Source: Sphaeramia orbicularis (Eukaryota; Chordata; Actinopteri; Kurtiformes; Apogonidae). Taken from it: a stretch of DNA of 64,000 bases. How positions within the stretch are numbered: the first letter of the stretch is position 1; each line of letters begins with the position of its first letter. The notes beneath the pieces were generated by a model, which saw only the letters and a list, made by a program, of their open reading frames with translations, was not told the DNA's origin and did not search any database. The position numbers and the translations under genes are program-made. This document shows, piece after piece, positions 37,577-49,600 of the stretch. Location: assembly GCF_902148855.1 (NCBI RefSeq), contig NC_043965.1, forward strand, positions 26,792,023 through 26,856,022. Reading direction: 5' to 3'.

Positions 37577-37917
37577 GTGAAATGAGTGAAGTGGGGTTAC
37601 TATTTTTTCGTAATCACGTTTTTTTCAGATAAAGCATGCAGTTAGCAATAGCTATCGTTAGCATTTGCTAATTGTTAGCTAGCTTGCCTTCGCATAGTTT
37701 ATTCCGATTCAAATAATATCTACGGTTTCATGTAGCATAAAGATAACTGCCGAGCTATATAATGTGGGATTTCATTATCAGTCACCTTTCTTATAAAAAT
37801 AGGCATTAAATACTATATCAAACCATGATGTTTAAGTTTATACTGGCCAAACCTAAACATTTATTGTTGATGTGTTGCGATGGTCATAAATATGCGTTTT
37901 GTTACAGTGTTGCAGAG

Positions 37918-38206
37918 ATGTCTATGTCCCACCTGTATGGGCGAAGAGGAGAGGAGGAAGAAGAAGGTGTAGAGGTGGAGAGTTTTGAGGTGACAGATTG
38001 GGATTTGGCAAATGAGTTCAACCCAGACCGCCGCAGATTCAGGCAGACCAAAGATCAGGCCACCTATGGCATCTGGGCTGACAGGGACTCGGATGAAGAT
38101 GAGAGACCAAGCTTTGGAGGCAAGAGGTAAGGAATAACATACACGACCACAGACCTTTCCTTGCCCTTTATATTATTAGTTAATTTTGTTGATTTTAAAT
38201 TGTATC

Positions 38207-38243
<37 letters not shown>

Positions 38244-41200
38244 TAATAATAAAAACAGCAAATGGCAAATTAAAGAAAACAAAACTGGAAACCCAGTAGT
38301 ACTGATAACTGGTTCTGTCAAACTCTACAGAGCACCTGTGGTATTGATAAAATTGGTCAGTTATTTATTTCTGTTATGTATTTTTTTCTTAGATCTAAAG
38401 ACTACACTGCTCCTGTGAACTTTGTGAGTGCTGGTCTAAAAAAGACTGCAGCTGAGGAGAAACAGCAGCAAAAAGATGAAGGAGGGTCTGATGACTCTGA
38501 TGATGAAGCTTCATCAGCACCACCTCCTCCTCGTGGGGCTGCACCAAGAAAACTTCAAATGGTAAACCTTATTTTTGAGATTAGTGATTTTTTTTCCACT
38601 TGTGCAGTGTAATCTCTTACCTCATGAGTTATAAAAACACCAATTGCTTTTTGCAGAGCAATTTCCGCGGAAACCAGTCTCAAAGATTTGCAGGTGGGAT
38701 ACAGTCTGGACAAGGCATCGGTAGCTGGGAGAAGCACACAAAAGGAATTGGACAAAAACTTTTGCAGAAAATGGGCTACCAACCAGGAAAAGGCTTGGGT
38801 AAAAATGCTCAAGGTGGGTAAAACTTTGGAGAATCAATTGTCATGTTTATTAATTGTGTTTTTTTTGTGACAGAAAACTTAAACCCCTTATTGCTGCAGG
38901 TATTGTAAACCCTATTGAGGCAAAGGTTCGGAAAGGCAAGGGAGCAGTTGGTGCATATGGCAATGAGCGAACCCAGCAAAGTCTGCAGGATTTTCCTGTT
39001 GTTGACTCAGATGAAGAGGAGGAAAAGGTACAGTGTGAAAGAAAATACATTTTGTCTTTTTCATTTGAATTACAGAAAAATATAGTGAGGTCCATTTCTG
39101 TTTGTGTAGGAGTTTCAGAAGGAGCTGGGACAGTGGCGTAAGGATACTGCCAGTGCTGGTGCAAAAAAGAAACCCAAGTACTCTTACAGAACTGTAGATG
39201 AGCTAAAGGCTAAAGGAAAATTGGTGGGACGGAGTACATCAGCATCAGCTGGAGAGTTGGCACAAGTCAAAGTAAGTTTAACAAAAGAAAAGTCTCATTC
39301 ATTAACACTACTTTGCTCACCTTAACATTAGCTCAGTAAAATTATCCAGGTGCTAATAAATTGTCATGTTGTTTAAAATGGAAAGAAAGACTCACATAGG
39401 ACCTGTGTAGGCACACTTAAGTAATTGTTTATTGTCACTCATATTTTCAGTGCAAGATTGAACAATGTTATGTCTTCAAATCATGGAGGTCTATTACGCA
39501 CTTAATTGTACTGTTACACCATATAATATAACAAATTTAATATTGTAAGTCCATGTGTAATAGCAGCATTTTTTCAATACATGGTTGATTGCTATTTCTG
39601 CTTCAGTATTTTATTTACTCCATATCTCTTAACATTTCAGGTAATTGATATGACTGGAAGAGAGCAAAAAGTATATTATAGTTATAGTCAGATGTCCAAC
39701 AAACACAGTGTTCCAGATGAAGGGCCACCAAGTATGTCAACTCGGGATCAGAAGGGATCTGGCTTTGGTCTCCCTGAGCTGGAGCATAACCTGCAGCTAC
39801 TGATAGACCTTACAGAACAGGACATATTACAGGTATGAGCGTATTAAAAACTGGGCTAACATTCATTTTAACAGGGACAACTGAAGGCTTCGTTCTGTAT
39901 CTGCCACTTATGTTGTGGTTTCTCCAACTTTGCAATGTATTGTTCCCCTGGTACTGAGATGCATTAACATGTTAATTGTCTGCCACTTTGCTACTCCTTT
40001 TTTGCAGTCTGCCAGGCGTCTCCAGCATGAAAAAGATGTAGTTGTGTCCCTGAACCATGAGTCACGAGCATTACAGACAAGACTGGATGCAGAGCGAGAC
40101 TCTATCCAGAGAATGGAGGCTGTACTTGCTTTAGTGGAGCGTTTCCCATCTGGTGAAACAGCACCAGGGGAGGGACCCACCCTGCAGGTAAAGATGGGAT
40201 AGAAGGAGTTAAAAAATAAACACTGAATCATCAGGCTAGTCTTGTTTGTCATCATATTCATATAGAGAATTCATTTTTGTTGCTTTCCACCCTCTTCATT
40301 CAGGAGTGTGCCCGGATATTTGAGACCTTACAAACTGATTATTATGAAGAATATAAAACCATGGGATTGGCAGACTTGGCGGTAGCCGTTGTTCATCCTT
40401 TACTTAAAGAGAAACTTCGTTCTTGGGATCCTCTGAAGGTACACTTTCATTGTTGGCTTATTTTAAGGTAACAAGATAATGTCAATGTTTGTGTACATCA
40501 TTGATATGAATTTGATCTTTATTCTGTTTGATCATTTTAGGATAACTCTTATTGTCTGGAAGACATTGGGCAGTGGAGAGCAATTCTTGAATCTAGAAAC
40601 CTCCACTCCAGTGCCCCCGATTCAAACATGGACCCTTACCACAGGTAGTTTTCTATACAAAGTTGTTTTCCAGTCCTCATTCATAACACTGACTATGTGG
40701 TGGAGTGAGTGTGTGACTGCAGCTTTTTCATGTGTTTTGTCTTGTCATCTAGGCTGTTGTGGGAGGTGTGGGTCCCAGTGATGCGGTCCTGTGTGTCAGG
40801 CTGGCAACCCCGCATTGTTGGACCAATGGTAGACTGTGTTGACATTTGGGCTGCTCTTCTTCCTCTGTGGATCTTGGATCACCTCCTGGAGCAACTGATT
40901 CTACCTCGTTTGCAGCGAGAGGTGAAATACATCCACCCCATTCATTTAATTTCATACACCTTATTGTGGAAACATTGCAAAAATCATTAAGATTAATAGC
41001 ATGTTTTATACATCTGAACCTTGTCTTGTATGTTTCCTGTGTTTTAGGTAGATACCTGGAACCCTTTAACTGACACGGTTCCCATCCACTCCTGGATCCA
41101 CCCTTGGCTTCCTTTGCTTCAGACACGTCTTGAGCCACTGTACCCGCCCATCAGAAGCAAACTGTCCAACGCCTTGCAGCGGTGGCATCCAAGTGATGCC

Positions 41201-42372
41201 TCGGCCCGTCTCATTCTGCAGCCATGGAAAGATGTATTCACACCTGGAGCATGGGAAGCCTTCATGGTGAAAAACATAATCCCTAAATTAGGTAAATCTC
41301 AAGCACTGATGTTTTTTAATTCTTCTTCTGTTTCAGTGCCATTTGCACTCTGGTCAGCTCTTTAAATGCATTTTACATATTTACTTTAGTGAACAGTGGA
41401 AGAAGTGTGTTTTTGTCGTATATATTTGTCATTTTGTCATTTTCATCTACATGTGGTCTCTGCTTCCCTTCAGCTCTGTGTCTGGAAGAGCTGGTTATCA
41501 ACCCTCACCAGCAGCAGATGGAGCCATTTCATTGGGTGATGGACTGGGAGGGCATGCTGTCACCATCGAGCCTCATGTCCCTGCTGGACAAAAACTTTTT
41601 TCCAAAGTGGTTACAGGTAAGTGAAGATACTTGTACATGTACCTAGCCATAGTCAGTGAATGTATGCATTCAATATTTGTAATTTATTTCGTTTTCTAAT
41701 ACAGGTCTTGTGTTCATGGTTGAGCAATAGTCCTAACTATGAGGAGATCACAAAATGGTACCTAGGTTGGAAGACCATGTTTAGTGATGTCTTGTTGGCA
41801 CAACCGCTTATTAAAGAGAAATTTAATGAAGCCCTGGACATCATGAACCGTGCAGTATCTTCAGGCATGGGTGAGTGTTACAGTCACAAGATAGAAATGA
41901 TACACACTGCTGTATTAACCTGACTTAAAAATACATTCATTTCTTAAACACATTAACTTACTTTTGTGTTTTAATTTGCTAAACCAAAACATACCTTCAC
42001 CCTTGGTTTTTTCTTTTATCCACAGGTGGATATATGCAACCTGGTGCAAGGGAGAATATTGCATATCTCACACAGACGGAGAGACGAAAGGACTTCCAGT
42101 ATGAAGCGATGCAGGAGCGCAGAGATGCTGAGAGTGTGGCTCACAGGGGTGTCAGCACTGGCGTACCAACTAACTTTAAAGATCTTATCCAGACCAAAGC
42201 AGAGGAGAACAACATCGTGTTCATGCCCCTAGTTGCCAAGCGGCACGAGGGCAAACAGCTGTACACATTTGGCCGTATCGTCATCTACATAGACAGAGGT
42301 GTTGTGTTTGTGCAAGGAGAGAAGACGTGGGTGCCCACATCTTTGCAGAGTCTTATAGATATGGCCAAGTGA
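37918..42372 (+). CDS. tfip11: Tuftelin-interacting protein 11 (spliceosome disassembly factor, Ntr1 homologue)
   Basis: The vertebrate Ntr1 homologue. With the helicase DHX15 it releases the lariat intron and disassembles spliceosomes in the nucleus. Fourteen coding exons give 834 aa (human 837): 37,918-38,126; 38,393-38,561; 38,657-38,813; 38,900-39,027; 39,110-39,271; 39,641-39,832; 40,008-40,187; 40,304-40,438; 40,541-40,644; 40,753-40,921; 41,048-41,291; 41,474-41,616; 41,705-41,870; 42,026-42,372. The acidic N terminus has [14 protein letters not shown] (about 26-39). The G-patch (about 152-198; [20 protein letters not shown]) is the expected helicase-activating element. The rest is the GCFC/TFIP11 domain ([12 protein letters not shown]). 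The start codon follows an acceptor by 10 nt, so exon 1 is non-coding. It is nearly the same length as the mammalian protein. Confidence 0.97.
38209..38250. repeat. (AAT)n microsatellite in a tfip11 intron
   Basis: About thirteen AAT-type units with one interruption (TGA), between the first two coding exons. Confidence 0.9.
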
Positions 42373-42472
42373 AGATGGTCTGCTAAGTGTAAAAGAGATA
42401 CATGTTTTGTTTTTATGCCACTTCGTTCATAAACTATTGTGTTTGTACATTTTTAAAGTCACTGCAACTTTG

Positions 42473-42478
42473 AATAAA
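42473..42478 (+). terminator. tfip11: tfip11 polyadenylation signal
   Basis: AATAAA lies 101 bp after the stop codon. Confidence 0.7.
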
Positions 42479-42885
42479 TAATACATTCTTGAATCTCTGT
42501 GGTCTGTTTTATTGTGATCATAGCTGAAATTGTATATACTATGTATGCAGCAGGGATAGTTGTTGGTTGACTCTTGATAACAGTACATTTTAAATAACAA
42601 TTCTATTTATATATCAAGCTACATTGAACGGTATACATCAATGCACACTATACACGTAGTAAATGAACTGAACAGCTTTTTTGTTTCTAAATGTTTACAC
42701 GAAAAGGTTGATTGGATTTGTCAGTCAAACATGGGAATAGAATACAATAAAAATATTAAATTGTATGTTACAAATAGACAACTCACTGTCACAACTGAGC
42801 TGGATCATCCACTGCAGTCTTCTTAAAACTACTTACTGTATGTTGAAACCCTTTTAACTGCAGTTTTTGTCATGGCTTTGTATAT

Positions 42886-43105
42886 CAATCAATCTTTATT
42901 TATATAGCACTTTTTCATACAATGAAATGTAGCACAAAGTGCTTTACCTATCAAATCAGTGTGCCCCACCACCACCACACACATACATGCACGTACACAC
43001 ACAGAAACACACACACATACACCCCGCCACCCATGTACCTAATGTTAATACCCATAAATAATAAAACAAAAAGAAATAGATGAGGAAATAAAGGAAAGAG
43101 ACCGG
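42886..43105 (-). repeat. LINE/SINE-type tail fragment between tfip11 and thoc5
   Basis: It begins CAATCAATCTTTATTTATAT 'agcac' and goes on to 'gcacaaagtgctttacc', the familiar reversed 3' end of fish LINE/SINE-type repeats, followed by a CA-rich stretch and A-rich sequence. Family not assigned. Confidence 0.5.
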
Positions 43106-43189
43106 TATAGGTATAGGACAGCAATCCATTACTATAGAGATGTATTCTTCAAAGAGGTGTGTAATTTCACTGTTACTGTTCTTACCTAT

Positions 43190-43624
43190 AGGGGGCAGTA
43201 CAGCTTCTGCCTCTTCTTGCTTTGGATACCCGGAATCCGGTCTGACTCTTTTGACGCCTCTGAGTTGCCATCCACATACGGCGCTTGTTGTAGAACAAAG
43301 TGTCCAGTATTTGAGTTTTTACGGATATTATCACCACTTTTAATTTTTTTTTGGTTTTGTTTTGTTTTTTTTACATCGGAGAGGTATCTGAAAATTATAT
43401 ATATCTATATGTAGAGGCGAATTATGAAATTGGGCGTATTTTCATTAGTAGGAGCTGACTAGCTAATTGTTGTTCGTCACAGCTAGCTAACTAAACCAAT
43501 GTGCTAACATCAGCTAGCTTACTTGCTAATAAATAATTGACTTTTGATTATTGTTTTAATGTACATGGGATTCCTCTTTGGTCTTCATTTAATTAATATA
43601 CATCTCATTTCCATTTCGTTAGAT
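43190..43624 (+). promoter_or_regulatory. thoc5: thoc5 promoter / 5' UTR region
   Basis: The ATG at 43,625 follows a possible acceptor (TTTCGTTAG|AT) by 2 nt, which suggests a non-coding first exon upstream. GC-richer sequence with CCGGAATCCGG near 43,230 is a plausible promoter core. The start site is not resolved. Confidence 0.4.
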
Positions 43625-46600
43625 ATGTCGTCAGACTTAAAGAAGCGTAAATCAAAGGTTCTCCGCAGTGAAGGAGGAACCCCAGAGATGAAGCGCGGTC
43701 GCGGAGAAGGAGAGCAGCAGGTGAGACATCAACTGCTGATAACCAAGAAAATAGTTGTGCAGATGGACTTCGGTTAAAGTATTATGCCAGCTGAAACCAT
43801 CAAATCACTGATCAGTATAAGCATACAGTGTCAAAAATTTCAGGTTAATTTAAAAATTGATACTATAGTTTTTTGTCATCCCCATAGGTTTACAAGTGAT
43901 GCATTGTATTTTCCTTGTACAACAAAAAAGGGCAGCTATATATGTGATTTCCTTTTGAAACTGAATTGTCTATTAATGATTAATGAGAGCATGGGTGATA
44001 AAATGGAATACTGAGAGTATGAGTTGATGTTTGTGTAAAGGTCAGAGTTGAGGCGGCTCTTACACTTTAGCCTTAATCCTATGACCATAATGTGTTTAAT
44101 GATTGATTCTGACTGTCAAACACAGAAGCATGTAACGTAGTCTCACATACTTTTTTGTATAATGATTTGAGCTTTCCTCTTAATTTGTAGGATGTGCATG
44201 TGTACAGCGAGGAGGTGGAGCTGGACAGTCGAGACACTGAACAGGACTACCTGCAATACAAAGAGTCATGTGAAAGTTTGGCCACACTCATGGGTGAGAT
44301 CCAGGAGCTGAAAGCCAGTGGAGCCAAGGAGGGGGTGAGAATCACGCACAATCAAGCTTAGTTTTCACAAAGAGACTGTCAAAGTTTGTTGTTAATATTA
44401 ACCTGATGCATCCAAACTTGACTGATTCTGTATCTTTATCTTAGTGTGCAGAGGTTGAGCAGCGGCGCATGCAGAGCTGCATCCACTTCATGAATCTGAA
44501 AAAACTCAATCGCCTTGCACACATGCGTCTAAAAAGAGGCAGAGACCAGACACATGAGGTAACTATGCAACAGGCCAATAGCTTGATATGTTTATGAGAT
44601 ATTAAAATGAATCACAGCTAAGGTTAAGTGTACTCTTCTTATATTCATTGGCTGAAAATGTGCTGTCTCAACTCCCTCTTGTGCTGAAACCAAAAAAGGC
44701 AAGTTTAGCATTGAGCACTTTGTTTCTGCTGTAGAATAAGTATTTATATATAGTATTTGCCACTGTCAGTAAAGAGAACTTAAATGTCCTATGGGTTTTT
44801 AGAGTTGAGTGATTTAAACTTTGTTTCTAAATATTGATATTTTCACTGAATCATGATTGGGATTCTTGGTGTATTATTCAGCGTAATTTGACTTCAGGTG
44901 TGATTTGCAATTAGTGTTACCTCTATCAATTTTTTTCCCATCAGGCCAAGCAGAGAGTGGATGTGCTGCATCTTCAGTTGCAGAACCTTCTCTATGAAGT
45001 TATGCATCTTCAGAAAGAGATCAGCAAGTGTCTGGAGTTCAAGTTAGTAGAAAATGTCCTGTTCTACAACCCCAATTCCAAAAAAGACAAAATGCTCTGT
45101 AAAATGTTGACAGAAACAGAGGTCAATGATTTACAAATCTCAAAAACCTGTATTTTATTCACAGTAGAATACAGAAAACATCAAATGTCTAAACTGAGAA
45201 AATGTACCATTTTATTAAAAAAAAATAAGGTACTTTTGAGTTTGATGGCAGCAACAAGTCTCCAAAAAGTTAGGATTGTGACAAAAGGCTGGAAAAGTAA
45301 GTGACTGAATATTCAATTCAATTTTATTTGTAGAGCCCTATATCACAACAAGGTTGCCTCACAGGGCTTTACAGAATTAGTTGGATATAAAAACAAACAA
45401 TAGTCAAATAAACAGCAGAGGAGGAAGGAAATGGATTAATGTCCTGGGCATCCCCTGTCCTTAGACCCTCCTTCTTGGCAAGGAAAAACTCCAAAAACCC
45501 AGTGGGAAAAGAGAGACCTTGGGGAGAACCACAGTGAAGGAGAGATCCACTCCCATGGATGGGCAGGTTATAGATGCACCAGGACTAATATACAGTTGGA
45601 GAAACATTTCGTAACTAATGAAGTTAACCTGCAACAGGTCACTAAGATACTGGGCGTATTAGAGAAAGAGTAAAGACGAACTGCGGTTCACCATTTTGCA
45701 AAAAGCTACAGCTAAAAATTGTGGAACAATTTCAGACCAGTGTTCTTAAACATAGACCTGTGAATGTCTCATCTGAAGTATATTATATAATCAAAAGATG
45801 CCTAGAATCTTGAGAAATCGCTGTATGCAACAAACGATGCTGAAGTCAATAAAAAAGTCAGGAAAAAAGCCCTGATGAAGACCAGAGGTCGCAACACATT
45901 GGCTGTATTTTAAAAGATTGCCATGGAGTAATAAAGGCATTTTATATTTACACAAATCCTACAGTGTGCCTTGTAATATTTTTTGAAATCTTGCAAGTTT
46001 ATGCAGATTTTTTTGACTCCAGATACCGAAGTCAGTATTGGATGCCCATGATCCTCAAGTCCTCAGGTAGCACTGCATTAAGTTCGGGCATAATTCTGTT
46101 ATGAAAATCAATGTAATGGGTTCAGGAACCGTTCCAGAAATCATTGTCTATGAAAACAGTTCATTGTTTCATCCTCTAATGCAGGTTAAAACTTTGTCAT
46201 GCAAAGAAGATGCCATATGTGAACATGATACAGAAACATTGTGTTCTCTGGGCCAAAGAGAGCAGGAACTGTTCTGTGGTCAGACATATCAAAATCTGAA
46301 AGTGTTTTTGGAAACCATGGATGCCGCATCCTCCAGACTAAGGAGGAGAGGGACCATACAGCTTGTTATCAACACCTAGTTGAAAGCCTACATCTTGATA
46401 GTATGGGGGTGTATTTGTGCCTATGGAATGGGCAGCATGCACATCTGGAAAGACACCATCAATGTTGATAAAGGTTGTAGAGCAACATATGGTCCCATCC
46501 AGATCACATCTTTTTCAGGGAGGGTCTTACGTATTTTAGTAAGACAAAGCTGAATCACACACTGCATCTGTTACAACAGCATGTTTTTGTAGTAGAGGAG

Positions 46601-49600
46601 TTGCTGAATTTTCTTGTGTGCAGTTCAGATCTCTCACCAGTTGAAAACATTTGATGTCAAAAAATCAAAAATAAAACAAAAGCTGAATGTATTTTAACAA
46701 AGCAAAACAAGTACATTAATACAATTATTAACTGTTAATATGTTTAAAATCTACTTGTCTGAAATCACCGTGGTATTAATGAATCTTTCTTTGACACAGG
46801 TCTAAGCATGAAGAGATAGATTTGGTGAGTCTGGAAGAATTTTACCAGGAGGCTCCTCAGGATATTTCCAGGCCACACCTCACTAAAAATGATCCCCACC
46901 AACTCACACTGGCACGTCTGGACTGGGAGCTTGAACAGAGGAAGAGGTGCACAAATCAGCAAATAGTTTAGTTAATTGAAAGTGTACACAGAGCATAAGT
47001 GCAGTCAGTATTGTATTTTGGTACCGACAGTTCAGCTATTGAATGTCTGTGTTTGGTTTCAGGTTGGCAGAGAAATACAAGGAGTCACAGACCACAAAAG
47101 AGAAGATCCAAAAGAGCATTGAGGTGAAAAAGGAGCATTTAAGAAGCTTGCAGCCAGGACTCAATGCCATCATGCAGGTAAACAACTGTCTGAATGCTAT
47201 ATGCACTTTGCCTCCAGAATATATTGATCTTTCTACATGGCATAGCAATACAATATTATTCTGTTTTAGATTCTTTGTTAGAAGTTTGGAGCATTCATTG
47301 AAGTTTATTGAAAGTGTTTGGTTCATTTAATATGAATGATACTTAATATTTAATGTCTTTATTTATTTTTAAATAAAGACTTTCTTGTCTAGAACCCTAT
47401 CCCACTCTTTTTTTAATTCATGTGAAAGTCTTATCTGAATAACTACCATTAAATTACAAGATTTTTTATTCCCTCACAGGCATCTCTTCCAGTGCAGGAA
47501 TACCTGTCCATGCCTTTTGAACAGACTCAGAAACAGACTGAGATTGCCCGTCACCTGCCACCTCCTCTCTATGTCCTGTTTGTTCAAGCCAATGCATATG
47601 GCCAAGCATGTGGTAAGTAGTTATTAATGAGTATACTAAGTCATTGCCAACTTGGGGGTTTCTTGGCCCACCTAATGTTTCATTTTCTGCTTTCACTATA
47701 GACAAAAACCTGTGTGTGTCGATCAGTGGTGATGTGGATGAAGCCAAGGCCCTTTCCAAGCCTCCAGAAGATTCCCAGGGTACAAACAATTCAATATCAC
47801 ACACTCACTGACCCAAGCTTTGTTTTCAATTTGCTGTTTAACTTTCAAGACACTAGTTTTGTGAGAGTTGCAACTTCAACAGAATAAACCTTTTATTTGT
47901 GGTTTGTTACCCAGATGATGAAAGTGATTCAGATGCAGAGGAGGAGCAAGAGAAAACGGTGAGTCTCAGGTTTTTTTGGGTGGATTTTCTCCAAAACTTT
48001 CTCACACACCCACACACACTCAGGTCAGGGAGTTCAGTGATTTCTGAAAATCCCCATCTCTGCATTGAAAGCGCCCCCCCCCCCCCCCCCTTTTTTTTTT
48101 TCTTTTTTTCTTTTTTTTACACACTGTCCCTGTCACACACTGCGCTCTGGCAGGCTGGAGTGCGGTTGCTATTGATCGCTTCCTGCGTCCGGATAAGTGC
48201 CAGGTGGGCCATTCTGGGAAATATTTGCCAAGAATGGCTGGGTGACTGTAACTGAACCCTGTCCTAGTGTGCAAGCTCAGCATCAGATTGTTCAGTTTTG
48301 TCTGCCAGATTTGGATGTATTTGCCTATGGCTTATTCATGATTTATGAATACCTACATTTTTTACTGTTTGTAAAAGTGAATATTGAACCTCAGGTTCTC
48401 TATAAATGGTTTTTTAAATCCATCAGACCTATTGTGACTCATCACATCATCTTTTGGGCTTCTTGAGCCCTTTTTGAACTCTCTCCTCTCATTTGTGTTT
48501 ACAATGATCAGGAATGCTACAGTTGCAAAGTCACTATTACATTATCCCTGGAATTAGATGATATTTGATGCAACATTAAACTAAATTACTTGATATACCA
48601 CATTTTATCTCCATCTGATGTGTTCTTTGGTTTTTATTATGTCTGACAGAAGAGGAGAAGGCCAACTACTGGAGGTCAGCTGGATGAGAAAAGACGTGAG
48701 ATGCTGAAAAGGCATCCTCTATCTCTTTGCTTGGACCTCAAGTGTAAAGGTACTGTACATAAATGTATGCACAGAAGATAAGTCTGCTTTGAATGCAGGG
48801 GGACACAATTTCTGTTTTTACACAACATTTTCAATTTAATTCAGATACCTCTTTATGTCCTAGAGGGGAAACTTATAAACATATTAATCCATTTAATGCA
48901 ACTAGATGAATTTTAAAGACACACCTTGTTTAATAATTAATACCACAGAGTGTCTCAAAAATACTTGAACATCGGAACACTCCAGTGTTTTTAATTTCAA
49001 GAAGTCTACAGAGTCAGAATTATAGCAACATGCATGACATCTCAGGTGTTTCCTCTTCTTCTATATACTCAAAAGATGCCTAGAATCTTGAGAAATCTCT
49101 GTGAGCAACAAACTGGAAAATCAGTATAATGGGTTTAGGAACCGATCCAGAAATCACTGTCCGTGAAAACAGTTCTTTGTTTTATCCACTAATGCAGGTT
49201 AAAACTTTGTCATGCAAAGAAGAGACTGTATGTGAACATGATCCAGAAACGTTGTGTTCTCAGGGCCAAAGATCAATTAAAATTTAAAGTGCACTGACGC
49301 AAAGTGGGAACTATTCTGTGGTCAGACACATCAAAATTTCTTTAACAAAAAGATCTTTCAGTCACTCCTGTTCAGAAAGAGCAACAAAATGTGAATCCCA
49401 CTCCATTTTGCAACTGTGCACAGCTTGTCGTACATAGTTGTATGTAGTGCCATTTAGTAGCAGTTCAGTTATAAATACTTTTTCAGATCCTAGCTGGAAT
49501 AAAACAGTTAAACACAGCTGACTGTTTTTCCTGTAATGTGACTATAAATATACTGGGTATATTGGTAATACTATACCTACTGTGTAGTATATGAATGAAA

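Larger units (their letters stand above)
45065..46680 (+). mobile_element. Degraded Tc1/mariner-like transposon, nested with two later insertions (thoc5 intron 4)
   Basis: The left end TACAACCCCAATTCCAAAAA matches the terminal repeat of an abundant fish Tc1-like family, including the TA target. The body keeps transposase stretches such as 'attgtggaacaatttcag', 'gtattggatgcccatgatcc', 'cagaaacattgtgttctctggg' and 'atggggtg...catctggaaag'-type codons, up to the region before the catalytic Glu (the frame reads close to SPVENI near 46,640). The frame is broken many times. The right inverted repeat was not found, so the 3' end is lost. Two unrelated segments interrupt it: 45,303-45,593 and 45,852-46,025. 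Confidence 0.75.

Noticed and set aside
46101-46468. Plus-strand frames of 92 and 75 codons in thoc5 intron 4
   Set aside because: They are fragments of a decayed Tc1-like transposase ([26 protein letters not shown]), not a separate gene or a thoc5 exon.
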